64,000 nt of DNA. It comes from Pinibacter soli. Lineage in GTDB: Bacteria; Bacteroidota; Bacteroidia; Chitinophagales; Chitinophagaceae. Shown one piece after another: positions 28,801 to 37,018 of the stretch. The stretch covers positions 372,001-436,000 of the forward strand of contig NZ_JASBRG010000005.1 of assembly GCF_029961145.1 (NCBI RefSeq), in the 5' to 3' direction. Position 1 is the first letter of the stretch; each line of letters begins with the position of its first letter. Below the pieces are notes generated by a model that did not search any database, was not told the origin of the DNA, and was given only the letters and a program-made list of their open reading frames with translations. The translations under genes and the position numbers were made by a program.

Positions 28801-30114
28801 TTAAACCACCGGTTCCCAGCCTTTTTCATACGTTCTTCTCCACAATGCCATCGCGTCTTTATCGTTCAGAATATGGCCGTTTGATGCATCGCAATTCAAC
28901 GTGCGTCCCGTTCTTTGTGAAATATTCGCCAGATGACAAAGCAATACGCTTTTGTGCGCCTCACTTACCGGAGAATTTAATTTCGCCTCGCCACGAATGC
29001 TTTGAAGGAAATTGTCGAGGTGAAACAAATCATCGTTGCCACTTGCGCTTAATGTATTCCCCGCCTCTACAACAGAAGTGCTTTTTACTTGCTTGATCAG
29101 TTTATTGCTGGCATCATAAATGGCGTAGTCACTACCACCCTTGTTGATCAGTGAACCTTTATCTCCGTAAATAACAAAGCCCCGTCCTGAGCCTTCTACG
29201 GGAAAATTATTGCAACTTCTTCCTTCCCACGTAATGGCTTTATCATTGCCAAATTCAAAGCTCGCGATCTGTGTGTCTGGTGTTTGCCAATCGTCTTTAA
29301 ACGCATATCTACCACCGGCAGAAGTCACTTTTGTTGGATATTCAGCATCCAGGAACCAGCGGCAACAATCAAGCTCGTGTGTAGCATTGTTGCAGGTTTC
29401 AGATGTGCCCCAATGCCAGAACCAATGCCAGTTATAGTGAACCAGATTGTCCTGGTAATCGCGTCTTGGCGCAGGACCTTGCCACAATTCAAAATCGAGC
29501 GTGGCAGGAACCGGAACTTTTTTCCCGATGCCAATTGATTTTCTATTGTTGGTATACCATGATTTTCCTAAGTAAGGTTTGCCGATGATGCCACCTCGTA
29601 CTTCCTGCACAGCTTGTATCAATGTAGGCATTGATCTGCGCTGGTTACCCATTTGAATGAGTTTGCCAAATTTTGTTTCAGCTTTTGTAAGCAACTCGCC
29701 TTCATACGGATTGTGTCCGCATGGTTTTTCTACGTACACATGTTTCCCATTGGAAACGCCCAATATTGCAGCAGGAGCATGCCAGTGATCAGGTGCGGCA
29801 ACTACCAATGCATCAAAATCTTTTTGCTGAACAAGTTTGCGTATATCTTTTACAACAGTTGGTTTGCGTGGTGCATTTTTCAATGCATTCAACCCGTTTT
29901 GAATGGCTTTATCTTCAACATCGCAGATGTAAGCGATCTCCACATTGGGCATTTTGGAAAAACATTCGGCGAGATATGCTCCCCGGCTATTGACGCCCAT
30001 CACAGACAATACAACTTTATTACTGGGGGCCATTTTTCCAAACACAGGAAAATTAAGAATGGTGAGGCCTGCGGCCGAGGCGGAACTTAACTTAATGAAT
30101 TTTCTGCGATGCAT
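28801..30114 (-). CDS. Gfo/Idh/MocA-family oxidoreductase with export signal
   Basis: A 437-residue relative of the gene at 26441, with a twin-arginine-like leader (MHRRKFIKLSSASAAGLTIL). The Rossmann fingerprint is modified to SVMGVNSRGAYLAECF. The catalytic motif is EKPCGHNPYE in HVYVEKPCGHN (about residue 133), followed by GNQRRSMPTLIQAV. The sequence WHWFWHWGTSETCNNATHEL carries the likely catalytic histidine region of the bacterial glycosyl-hydrolase-like (GH109-type) branch. It lies upstream of apbE in the minus-strand cluster. Action on a sugar or glycoside is very likely; the substrate is unknown. Confidence 0.85.
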   Translation of the reverse strand: MHRRKFIKLSSASAAGLTILNFPVFGKMAPSNKVVLSVMGVNSRGAYLAECFSKMPNVEIAYICDVEDKAIQNGLNALKNAPRKPTVVKDIRKLVQQKDFDALVVAAPDHWHAPAAILGVSNGKHVYVEKPCGHNPYEGELLTKAETKFGKLIQMGNQRRSMPTLIQAVQEVRGGIIGKPYLGKSWYTNNRKSIGIGKKVPVPATLDFELWQGPAPRRDYQDNLVHYNWHWFWHWGTSETCNNATHELDCCRWFLDAEYPTKVTSAGGRYAFKDDWQTPDTQIASFEFGNDKAITWEGRSCNNFPVEGSGRGFVIYGDKGSLINKGGSDYAIYDASNKLIKQVKSTSVVEAGNTLSASGNDDLFHLDNFLQSIRGEAKLNSPVSEAHKSVLLCHLANISQRTGRTLNCDASNGHILNDKDAMALWRRTYEKGWEPVV

Positions 30115-30205
30115 TGTGACAAGCTTTTTTTATTAAGTGTTAAATGTAAATAATACGTCTGAAATTTTTTCTGTTTATTTAAAAGTTAATCAGGTTGTTT
30201 GAATT

Positions 30206-30342
30206 AATTTGAAAATTTGAAAATTCATTCTGTGCAGCCGGACATTTTACAAATAAACTCACCGATATCGGAGGGCAAATAAAAAAATCGCCATGACGCA
30301 CCAAAAGCATTTTCAAATTCTCATATTTTCAAATTTTCAAAT
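30206..30342. repeat. Facing TTTGAAAATTTGAAA repeat arms
   Basis: The left arm AATTTGAAAATTTGAAAAT (30206-30224) faces GCATTTTCAAATTCTCATAT and further TTTTCAAATT units (30308-30342). The roughly 80 nt between them hold no evident gene. Confidence 0.6.
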
Positions 30343-30383
30343 TGGCCGCCTTTCCGTATCTTGACCGCCTAATATTTCGCAAC

Positions 30384-30824
30384 ATGAAAAAACTACTGTA
30401 CTCGTTTCTTATTTTAACAGCTGCATTGCTTTCATTTTCGCACAGCAATGCCCAAAAAAAGAATCGTAACAAGAATTCTTCTTTAGCTGGAACAGATTGG
30501 AAACTGGTATACGCTGGAAATATGCCTTACAATCCGCCTCCTGGAGTTAGGATCGTTTCCATGATATTAAATGACTCAACTAAAAATATAAGCGGTTTTT
30601 TGGGTTGCAACAATCTTGCGGGCAGCTACATGCTTTTTGGAAAAGACGGTATAACATTTACGGTTGTTTCAACAAAAAAGGCATGTTCGCCGGATGCGAT
30701 GAGAATCGAAAACGAAGTGTCAACAGCTTTAAATGATGCCAATAAATATAAAATTGATGGCGATAAGCTTGCACTTTTTAAAGATGACACATTTGTAGCT
30801 GCATTTACTGTTCAGAAACAATAA
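30384..30824 (+). CDS. META-domain (HslJ-like) secreted protein
   Basis: A 146-residue exported protein. The ATG at 30384 gives the signal peptide MKKLLYSFLILTAALLSFSH, ending near SNAQ. The META domain follows: SLAGTDWKLVYAGN, ISGFLGCNNLAGSYMLFGKD, TFTVVSTKKACSPDAMRIEN and a final DTFVAAFTVQ strand. GCNNLAG and the alanine/methionine turn are hallmarks of the family. In E. coli, HslJ is a heat-shock outer-membrane lipoprotein; here it is a soluble relative of unknown role. A terminator follows 20 nt after the stop. Confidence 0.85.
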   Translation: MKKLLYSFLILTAALLSFSHSNAQKKNRNKNSSLAGTDWKLVYAGNMPYNPPPGVRIVSMILNDSTKNISGFLGCNNLAGSYMLFGKDGITFTVVSTKKACSPDAMRIENEVSTALNDANKYKIDGDKLALFKDDTFVAAFTVQKQ

Positions 30825-30842
30825 TCTTTCCAAGGTATAAAA

Positions 30843-30878
30843 ATAAAAACGGGTAGTTTGCGCTACCCATTTTTATTT
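30843..30878 (+). terminator. Terminator of the META gene
   Basis: GGGTAG-TTTGCG-CTACCC hairpin (30851-30868) with AAAAAC before and ATTTTTATTT after. Confidence 0.75.
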
Positions 30879-30972
30879 GTTTCTGTTTTATCTTAAATCA
30901 TTTCATCGGATAAAGTAGGGAATAGAGCTGTCGCCTCCCGTTGTAGTGTTAGGCAACGGAGTATACTTAAAG

Positions 30973-31110
30973 TTAAGCTTCCTTTTCCATAGCGTTTAAT
31001 ATCTTGGCAGATTTTTCTTTTAATTTCTTTTTTTGCAACCTCTTCTTTTTCATTGCACTACCCTTACCTTCTTTCTGATTCAGGCCGATTTCTTTAAATT
31101 GGATGAACAT
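30973..31110 (-). CDS. 45-residue basic hypothetical protein
   Basis: A minus-strand ORF encodes MFIQFKEIGLNQKEGKG and then a very lysine-rich stretch around KKKRLQKKKLKEKSAKIL, ending NAMEKEA. Such a basic helix could bind RNA or ribosomes. It is divergent from the GH92 gene, and the GH92 operator lies only 13 nt upstream of this ATG. No family is recognised. Low-complexity A-rich DNA can yield such frames by chance. Confidence 0.35.
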   Translation of the reverse strand: MFIQFKEIGLNQKEGKGSAMKKKRLQKKKLKEKSAKILNAMEKEA

Positions 31111-31122
31111 CCTTTTTATTTT

Positions 31123-31142
31123 GGTAAAACGATTTACCTTTG
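31123..31142 (+). promoter_or_regulatory. LacI-type operator overlapping the GH92 -7 element
   Basis: GGTAAAACGATTTACC (31123-31138) is palindromic at 14 of 16 positions around a central CG, the usual form of LacI-family operators. Its last four bases begin the -7 element TACCTTTG (31135-31142), so a bound repressor would block the promoter. The same sequence recurs at 34390 and 35675. Confidence 0.7.
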
Positions 31143-31179
31143 TTTTAATCAAATATGATTTTACCTGAAACTAAATTAC

Positions 31180-33477
31180 ATGAGAATATCATTGGGCCTA
31201 CTTTTTCTCGCTATGAACTTAGCGGCTTTTTCTCAACAGAACGGTACTGAGAATCTTGTTCAATATGTAAAACCAATAATTGGCACACAGCGCATGGGCC
31301 ACACGTATCCCGGCGCTACGGCTCCTTTTGGTATGGTACAGCTAAGTCCAGATACAGACACCATTCCGTATGAAACGAATGGCAAATACAATGGGGATGT
31401 CTACAAATATTGCGCGGGCTACCAATATGATGATAAAACGATCGTAGGCTTTAGCCACACACATTTCAGCGGAACCGGGCACTCTGACCTTGGTGATTTT
31501 CTGATCATTCCTACAGTGGGAGATATTAAACTCAATCCCGGTACAGCAGACAATCCAACCAGCGGTTACCGTTCAACATTTTCCCATAACAACGAAACAG
31601 CAGAAGCAGGCTATTACAAGGTAAAACTCGACCGCTACAATATCGACGCTGAGCTTACCGCCACTGCACGCGTTGGCTTTCATCAATATACTTTCCCAAA
31701 AAGCGATAATGCACACATCATACTCGATCTGATGGCGGGCATTTACAACTACGATGATAAAGATGTGTGGACATTCATGCGGGTAGAAAATGACACGCTT
31801 GTAACCGGCTATCGCCAAACGAATGGCTGGGGGCGCACACGCACTGTTTATTTTGCAATGAGTTTTTCCAAACCAATTGCAGAATATGGCAATGAAAATT
31901 TTGATAAAAAACAGGCCTATCACGGTTTTTGGGGCAAATTTGACCAAAGCAAAAATTTTCCTGAAATAGCAGGAAAACGATTCCGCGCCTACTTCAATTT
32001 TAAAACAAGTGAAGGCGAAAAAATAAAAATAAAATTTGCATTATCTCCGGTAAGCACAACCAATGCGCTAATGAATATGCGTGCCGAAATTCCGGGCTGG
32101 GATTTTGAGAGAGTAAAAAACGATGTGCAGAACGCATGGCAAAATGAATTGCAAAAGATCACCATTCAATCCCAAAGCAAGGAAGAGAAAGAAAATTTTT
32201 ATACGTCAATGTATCATGCATTCATCAACCCTATCACTTACATGGACGTTGATGGCTCTTACAAAGGGATCGATCAGAATGTGCACAAGGCTGATGGCTT
32301 TACAAATTACACTGTTTTCTCGTTGTGGGATACATACAGGGCGCTGCATCCATTCTTTAATTTGATACAGCCAAAACGCAATGCTGATATGGTGCAATCG
32401 ATGCTGGCACACTATGATCAAAGTGCGGAACACATGCTACCGGTATGGTCGCATTATGCCAATGAAAACTGGTGCATGAGCGGCTACCACAGCGTTTCTG
32501 TTTTGGCAGATGCTATTGTGAAAGGCAATACAACGTTTGATGCCGGCAGGGCATTAAAAGCTTGTATTACAACTTCGAGCTTTAGAAGATTTGACGGGCT
32601 TGGCTACTACATCGATAAAGGTTATGTACCCTGCGATAAAACAGGAACATCTGTTTCTACAACACTTGAATATGCTTACGATGATTGGTGCATTGCTCAA
32701 GCCGCGAAAAAACTGGGCGATACAAAAGTGTACAATGAGTACATGAAGCGATCTGAAAATTACAAGAACGTTTTTGATCCCTCTATTGGCTACATGAGAC
32801 CGCGATACAGCGATGGTAAATTCAGGGAAAAATTTGACGTACTCAGTACAAATGACCAGGGCTTTATTGAAGGCAATGCATGGAACTTCAGCTTCTTTGT
32901 TCCCCACGATCCTGCGTCGTTGATTGCAATGATGGGCGGAAAAAAAAAATTTGCGCAACATCTTGATTCATTGTTCACCATGGAGCTGCCTGATAAATAT
33001 TTTGCAGAAACAGAAGACATCACACGAGACGGAATTATTGGTAATTATGTGCATGGAAACGAGCCGTCACATCATATTGCATATCTCTACAACTGGACGG
33101 ATCAACCGTGGAAAACACAGGAGCGTGTAAGAATGATACTGAAAAAACAATACCGTTCAGCACCGGATGGTCTTGGAGGAAATGATGATTGCGGACAAAT
33201 GAGTGCATGGTATATTTTCACCACGCTTGGCTTCTACCCTGTTGCTCCCGGCTCAGATCAATACTGGCTGGGAAGCCCTGCAATTGACGGAGCAGTTTTA
33301 CATCTTGAAAATGGTAAAACATTTACTATCGAAGTAAACAATCAACGCCATAGGAACGTGTATGTGAAAAAAGTATTGCTGAATGGACAACCGCTAAACA
33401 GACTTTACATAACGCACAGCGAAATTATGAACGGCGGCAAGATCAGTTTTTATATGAGTGATAAGCATGGAAAGTGA
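31180..33477 (+). CDS. GH92 alpha-1,2-mannosidase, secreted
   Basis: GH92 enzymes are calcium-dependent exo-acting alpha-mannosidases used by Bacteroidota to trim high-mannose N-glycans and yeast mannan. The 765-residue protein has a signal peptide ending AAFSQ. The conserved N-terminal domain reads VKPIIGTQRMGHTYPGATAPFGMVQLSPDT. The catalytic barrel includes FSLWDTYRALHPFFNL, SGYHSVSVLADAI, TLEYAYDDWCIAQAA, EGNAWNFSFFVPHD, GNEPSHHIAYLYNW and GGNDDCGQMSAWYIFTTLGFYPV. A LacI-type operator covers its promoter and the LacI gene lies about 1 kb downstream. The transcript ends at a terminator directly after the stop. Confidence 0.95.
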   Translation: MRISLGLLFLAMNLAAFSQQNGTENLVQYVKPIIGTQRMGHTYPGATAPFGMVQLSPDTDTIPYETNGKYNGDVYKYCAGYQYDDKTIVGFSHTHFSGTGHSDLGDFLIIPTVGDIKLNPGTADNPTSGYRSTFSHNNETAEAGYYKVKLDRYNIDAELTATARVGFHQYTFPKSDNAHIILDLMAGIYNYDDKDVWTFMRVENDTLVTGYRQTNGWGRTRTVYFAMSFSKPIAEYGNENFDKKQAYHGFWGKFDQSKNFPEIAGKRFRAYFNFKTSEGEKIKIKFALSPVSTTNALMNMRAEIPGWDFERVKNDVQNAWQNELQKITIQSQSKEEKENFYTSMYHAFINPITYMDVDGSYKGIDQNVHKADGFTNYTVFSLWDTYRALHPFFNLIQPKRNADMVQSMLAHYDQSAEHMLPVWSHYANENWCMSGYHSVSVLADAIVKGNTTFDAGRALKACITTSSFRRFDGLGYYIDKGYVPCDKTGTSVSTTLEYAYDDWCIAQAAKKLGDTKVYNEYMKRSENYKNVFDPSIGYMRPRYSDGKFREKFDVLSTNDQGFIEGNAWNFSFFVPHDPASLIAMMGGKKKFAQHLDSLFTMELPDKYFAETEDITRDGIIGNYVHGNEPSHHIAYLYNWTDQPWKTQERVRMILKKQYRSAPDGLGGNDDCGQMSAWYIFTTLGFYPVAPGSDQYWLGSPAIDGAVLHLENGKTFTIEVNNQRHRNVYVKKVLLNGQPLNRLYITHSEIMNGGKISFYMSDKHGK

Positions 33478-33482
33478 GAAAG

Positions 33483-33505
33483 AAGATGCAGGCGCATCTT
33501 TTTTT
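33483..33505 (+). terminator. Terminator of the GH92 gene
   Basis: AAGATGC-AGGC-GCATCTT hairpin followed by TTTTT, 6 nt after the TGA. Confidence 0.85.
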
Positions 33506-33629
33506 AACCGCAAAGGAAACGAAGGGAGGTGACGAGGGCCGCAAACGTTTTGCAGCGCAAAATTTACTTAAGAATGGCCAAGTCAAAAACGCTTTGTTTC
33601 CTTTGCGCAACCTTAGGACCTTTGCGGTT
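33506..33629. repeat. AACCGCAAAGG inverted repeat
   Basis: AACCGCAAAGG (33506-33516) and CCTTTGCGGTT (33619-33629) are exact reverse complements 102 nt apart. Related TTTGCGCAACC and GCAGCGCAAAA segments lie between them. The element fills the gap between the convergent GH92 and peptidase genes. Confidence 0.7.
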
Positions 33630-33651
33630 AGTTCAAAAAAGACCGAAGGTA

Positions 33652-34365
33652 TTAAATCTCTGGCTTCGTTGCATACATCGCCCACAGCTCATCTACATTT
33701 TTGCTGGTTAATTTTTTCCAGATATCATCGGTGTAGGTTCCCGCACGCATAGCTTTATCCAATTCTTTTACAATGTTGGGCCGAACATTTTTTGTAAGCC
33801 AGACAAAAAATCTTGCAGTAATGCGATATGAGTTATCGTAGTGCTGAGAAGCAGAAAATGCCGGCAGCGTCCAACCCGCTTCTTTGTTTGCAACGCCCAT
33901 TGTATAACGCACGTAATCTGCGATACCTTCTGTAACCCAGCCGGGACCACCAGGATAAGATTGTGTGATGTGCATGACTTCATGTATCACTACATCAATA
34001 TCATTTGGATTTTTGCGGAACCATTGCGGGTTGTAACGTGTAAGACCATCAGCAGTAGCGGCGACTCCATCATAAGTTGGATCAATCAGGAAAGTCACTT
34101 TTTTAATTGTTCGGGGATTGTACTCCTTTGCCTGTTTCGGATAAACTTTAAAATACGCATCGATCATTTTCATTTTCACTTCATTAGTGAACTGTTGATC
34201 TTTATTTACAAAAATGAGTGTGTACCCGTTTTTTGTAATGGAGTCCACTTTCGTAAAATCTTTTGTGTCGTATTCTCTCCAGGAGTTTTGAGCAGTCGCA
34301 CTGGTAATGGTAACGGCAGTGAGCAAAATACCGCCGAGCAGTTTTTTGGTAAATGTATTGGTCAT
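33652..34365 (-). CDS. Basic secretory protein (BSP) family metallopeptidase-like protein
   Basis: A 237-residue exported protein with a signal peptide ending SATAQ. The zinc-binding motif HEVMH is at residues 128-132, followed by GWVTEGIADYVRY, which supplies the glutamate third ligand as in BSP-family (PF04450) proteins. The family includes plant defence proteins and bacterial secreted proteins thought to be gluzincin peptidases. A LacI-type palindrome sits just upstream of its promoter, linking it to the GH92 mannosidase. Together they would suit breakdown of mannosylated glycoproteins, which is an inference. Confidence 0.85.
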   Translation of the reverse strand: MTNTFTKKLLGGILLTAVTITSATAQNSWREYDTKDFTKVDSITKNGYTLIFVNKDQQFTNEVKMKMIDAYFKVYPKQAKEYNPRTIKKVTFLIDPTYDGVAATADGLTRYNPQWFRKNPNDIDVVIHEVMHITQSYPGGPGWVTEGIADYVRYTMGVANKEAGWTLPAFSASQHYDNSYRITARFFVWLTKNVRPNIVKELDKAMRAGTYTDDIWKKLTSKNVDELWAMYATKPEI

Positions 34366-34381
34366 GATACTGTTTTATGAC

Positions 34382-34406
34382 CAAATTTAGGTAAAACGTT
34401 TTATCC
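34382..34406 (-). promoter_or_regulatory. Promoter and LacI-type operator of the BSP gene
   Basis: On the minus strand TAAATTTG (34382-34389) is an exact -7 element 17 nt before the ATG. Immediately upstream lies the operator (34390-34406), containing the perfect 12-bp palindrome TAAAACGTTTTA at 34392-34403. Confidence 0.7.
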
Positions 34407-34426
34407 AAAAAACCCAGGTGCTGAAC

Positions 34427-34494
34427 GCACAATGCCTAACGCAGTTCCACCACAATATGGCGTTGCCTTACCGACGAGTGTTAAGCATTATGTG
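34427..34494. repeat. AATGCCTAACGC inverted repeat
   Basis: GCACAATGCCTAACGC (34427-34442) faces GTGTTAAGCATTATGTG (34478-34494). This is the same TTAGGCATT family seen after pyrG (9165). It ends just before the LacI stop codon. Confidence 0.5.
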
Positions 34495-34502
34495 TTTGGC
34501 AT

Positions 34503-35525
34503 TTAGCGCTTCTCTTTCTTCACCGAATTACGTTTAATCAAATTTGCCGGTATCTGTATTTTGTTGGTGATGAGATTACTTTCTTTTTTGCCTAATTGCG
34601 TAAGCAAGAGATTCATAGCGGCCCTCGCGATTTCTTCAGTTGGCTGTTGAATAGTTGTTATACCGGGTGCATATAAACTGAATATTTCGTGATCGTCAAA
34701 ACTCACCACTGCAATATCTTCCGGCACTTTGTACTTCATATTGGACAGGCTTTGCAGGCCCGCAATTCCAAGATAGTTGGTTGCAAAAAATATGGCATCC
34801 ATGCCTTTATTCTTCTTGATAAACGAGGTAATGCCATTTACCATTTCTTCTTTAGTGGATTCGTATTGCAACGTAAGTACAAGCTTCTTATCCGGTTTCA
34901 TGTTATGGAATTTCAAGGTCTCCATATATCCTGATAAACGTTCTTTCATTTGTATCAAGTCAATATCTACCGTTACAAAACCTATGTTTTGATATCCGGC
35001 TCCAATTAAATGATCAACTCCTTGTTTAATCCCGTTGAAGTTATCAACCAGTACGTAAGGAATATCCAGACCTGGATAATAACTGTCCATCAATACAACC
35101 GGTTTTTTGCTGGCCATCAATTTCATCACATCCTTCTCAAGTCCGGCAGTAGGCGTAATAATATAGCCGTCAACTTGCTGATCAGCCAGCAATTCAATCA
35201 TCTCTCTTCCCTTGCGAATATTATTTTCAGAACTGCAATAAACAATTCTGTAGCCATATTTTTTTGCTTCGCTTTCCAGTTCTTTTGATAAAGCGCCAAA
35301 AAAAGATCCGCCAATATTTTCAACAATAAGTCCTATTATTTTTGATTGCCCCGTGCGAAGACTCACAGCTATTTGATTCGGTTGATATCCTTCTTTCTTT
35401 GCTGTGGCTAAAATTTTTTTTGTAAGTGCGTCGCTGGTGCGTCCTTTTCCGTTCAAAACAAATGATACGGTAGTAGGCGATGTTCCGGTCATTCGGGCAA
35501 TGTCTTTGATAGATATTTTCTTCAT
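34503..35525 (-). CDS. LacI-family transcriptional regulator
   Basis: A 340-residue sugar-responsive repressor. The ATG at 35525 (MKKISIKDIARMTGTSPTTV) gives the normal LacI helix-turn-helix; the 15 extra codons upstream are discounted. The hinge helix is NQIAVSLRTGQSKIIGLI. The periplasmic-binding-protein-like effector domain follows from about 60 to the end, with DSYYPGLDIPYVLVDN and AVVSFDDHEIFSLYAPGITT being typical. Three palindromes with TAAAACG-TTTA cores lie at the GH92 gene, the BSP gene and its own upstream region, so it probably controls all three. The inducer may be mannose or a mannoside. Confidence 0.93.
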   Translation of the reverse strand: MKKISIKDIARMTGTSPTTVSFVLNGKGRTSDALTKKILATAKKEGYQPNQIAVSLRTGQSKIIGLIVENIGGSFFGALSKELESEAKKYGYRIVYCSSENNIRKGREMIELLADQQVDGYIITPTAGLEKDVMKLMASKKPVVLMDSYYPGLDIPYVLVDNFNGIKQGVDHLIGAGYQNIGFVTVDIDLIQMKERLSGYMETLKFHNMKPDKKLVLTLQYESTKEEMVNGITSFIKKNKGMDAIFFATNYLGIAGLQSLSNMKYKVPEDIAVVSFDDHEIFSLYAPGITTIQQPTEEIARAAMNLLLTQLGKKESNLITNKIQIPANLIKRNSVKKEKR

Positions 35526-35674
35526 ACTGGCAATAGCAGTTTTATTTCTCGTCGCAACAAACGGCAACATTAAGCCACAATATACACAACCGTTACTTCA
35601 TTTATATTTTTCAGAGACTTTGTCCCTGTATTTATCAATAGAGGTCATCTTAAATCGCGTTTTTTTGATTTTAC

Positions 35675-35694
35675 GGTAAAACGATTTACTTTTA
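35675..35694. promoter_or_regulatory. Third LacI-type operator, with a -7-like TACTTTTA on the plus strand
   Basis: GGTAAAACGATTTACT (35675-35690) matches the GH92 operator at 15 of 16 bases. It overlaps TACTTTTA (35687-35694) with the same offset as in the GH92 promoter, so plus-strand transcription towards 35729 is likely. It also lies 150 nt upstream of the lacI start, allowing autoregulation. Confidence 0.6.
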
Positions 35695-35728
35695 ATCCTC
35701 TCAACCTATTGTAAGAAACATGAGAATG

Positions 35729-35768
35729 AAAAAGACCCGCTGACTTCAAAAGTCTGTCGGGTCTTTTT
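35729..35768 (+). terminator. Strong terminator hairpin just upstream of a small ORF
   Basis: AAAAAGACCCG (35729-35739) pairs with CGGGTCTTTTT (35758-35768), with a further imperfect stem inside (TGACTT/AGTCTGT). It lies 18 nt before the ATG at 35787 and 35 nt after the operator/-7 region, so it could act as an attenuator or end a short RNA. Confidence 0.75.
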
Positions 35769-35786
35769 ATTTATATTGCCTAAAAA

Positions 35787-35990
35787 ATGCGCAATACCAC
35801 TAAGCTGAAACAAGTGCTGCTAAAGTATGACATCGATCTCTCCATGGACGACGATGAGCTTATGCGCATGACACTTGTAGATAAAACAACCGGCGCATTG
35901 AAAACATTTGAAAACAGCTCTTATAGTTTCCTCATTAATAAAGCATACTCCTTTTTTAAGAAAGAACTGAAAGGTCAAATTAATAATTAA
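35787..35990 (+). CDS. 67-residue hypothetical protein
   Basis: The protein starts MRNTTKLKQVLLKYDIDLSM, continues with an acidic DDDELMRMTLVDK, and ends with SYSFLINKAYSFFKKELKG. It is likely a small mixed helical cytoplasmic protein, of a kind common as conserved hypotheticals in Bacteroidota. There is no room for a promoter between the terminator at 35768 and the start, so it must be read from upstream through that hairpin, or from a promoter within it. It ends near a strong convergent hairpin. Confidence 0.65.
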   Translation: MRNTTKLKQVLLKYDIDLSMDDDELMRMTLVDKTTGALKTFENSSYSFLINKAYSFFKKELKGQINN

Positions 35991-36053
35991 TAAAGAATAA
36001 TTAATAGATGTAACTCGCGAAGAAAAGAAAGACTTTCTTTATTCTGAAACTCG

Positions 36054-36087
36054 ACAGGGTTGCATTCAATGGTGAATGCAACCCTGT
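36054..36087. terminator. Bidirectional terminator between the 67-residue gene and rmlD
   Basis: ACAGGGTTGCATTCA-ATGG-TGAATGCAACCCTGT is a perfect 15-bp stem with a 4-nt loop, followed by TAATTTTTAAT. It separates two converging genes. Confidence 0.85.
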
Positions 36088-36115
36088 TAATTTTTAATAT
36101 TAATTATTAATTTCT

Positions 36116-36994
36116 TCAGGCAATGTATCTCATAATCTGCAGCAAACATGCCTGCAAACTATCTTTCCACTCCGGAATATGCAAATGGAAGGTTGATTTG
36201 ATCTTGTCTTTGTCAAAAGCAGAATATGCAGGGCGTTTAGCTGGAGTTGGATAAGCAGACGATGGGATCGGATTTACCTGGCATTTGCTGTTACTTAATT
36301 CTTTTATGGCAACTGCGAAATCATACCAGCTGATGATACCTTCGTTTGAATAGTTGTAAATACCTGCCGGCCACTGTTTGTTATCAACTGACGATTGGCA
36401 GATATCCAATATTGCTTTCGCCAGGTCAGCAGCATATGTCGGTGAACCTAATTGATCACTTACTACGTTGATCGATTCGCGTTCGCTCATCAGGCGCAAC
36501 ATCGTTTTCACAAAGTTGTGACCGTACGAAGAGTACACCCAGGAAGTGCGAAGGATGACTACAGAAGGATCGTTTTCTGTCGCAAGCTGCTCTCCTTTTA
36601 ATTTGGAGGCGCCGTACACGCCAAGCGGATTTGTTGGATCAGATTCCTTATAAGGAACGGTTCCTGAGCCGTCAAAAACATAGTCTGTTGAAACGTGCAC
36701 AAACCTTGTATTGTATTTTTTACAGGCAGCAGCCAAATAACCCACAGCATTAGCATTTACAGCGTATGCAGCATCTTCATCAGTTTCCGACTTGTCTACA
36801 GCAGTATATGCTGCGCAGTTAATGCAAAAGGCAAATTGATGCATATCAAAAAAACTGTTGATAGCAGTTTCATCTACTATAGACAGTTCGTCTTTATCAG
36901 TAAAAATAAATTCAAACTGAGGATAGGATGATTCCAATTGCTGCAATTCGCTGCCCAATTGGCCATTAGCGCCTGTTACAAGAATTGTTTGCAT
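36116..36994 (-). CDS. rmlD: dTDP-4-dehydrorhamnose reductase
   Basis: RmlD performs the last step of dTDP-L-rhamnose synthesis, reducing dTDP-4-keto-L-rhamnose. The 292-residue SDR protein has the nucleotide motif VTGANGQLGSEL at the N-terminus. NCAAYTAVDKSETDE, VSTDYVFDGSG and the catalytic YGASKLKGEQ (Tyr and Lys) follow. RTSWVYSSYGHNFVKTM is a family signature. It is 24 bp downstream of rmlC. The start gives the standard MQTILVTGANGQ. Confidence 0.95.
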   Translation of the reverse strand: MQTILVTGANGQLGSELQQLESSYPQFEFIFTDKDELSIVDETAINSFFDMHQFAFCINCAAYTAVDKSETDEDAAYAVNANAVGYLAAACKKYNTRFVHVSTDYVFDGSGTVPYKESDPTNPLGVYGASKLKGEQLATENDPSVVILRTSWVYSSYGHNFVKTMLRLMSERESINVVSDQLGSPTYAADLAKAILDICQSSVDNKQWPAGIYNYSNEGIISWYDFAVAIKELSNSKCQVNPIPSSAYPTPAKRPAYSAFDKDKIKSTFHLHIPEWKDSLQACLLQIMRYIA

Positions 36995-37018
36995 AGTAAT
37001 ATTAAGATGATTAGAGCA

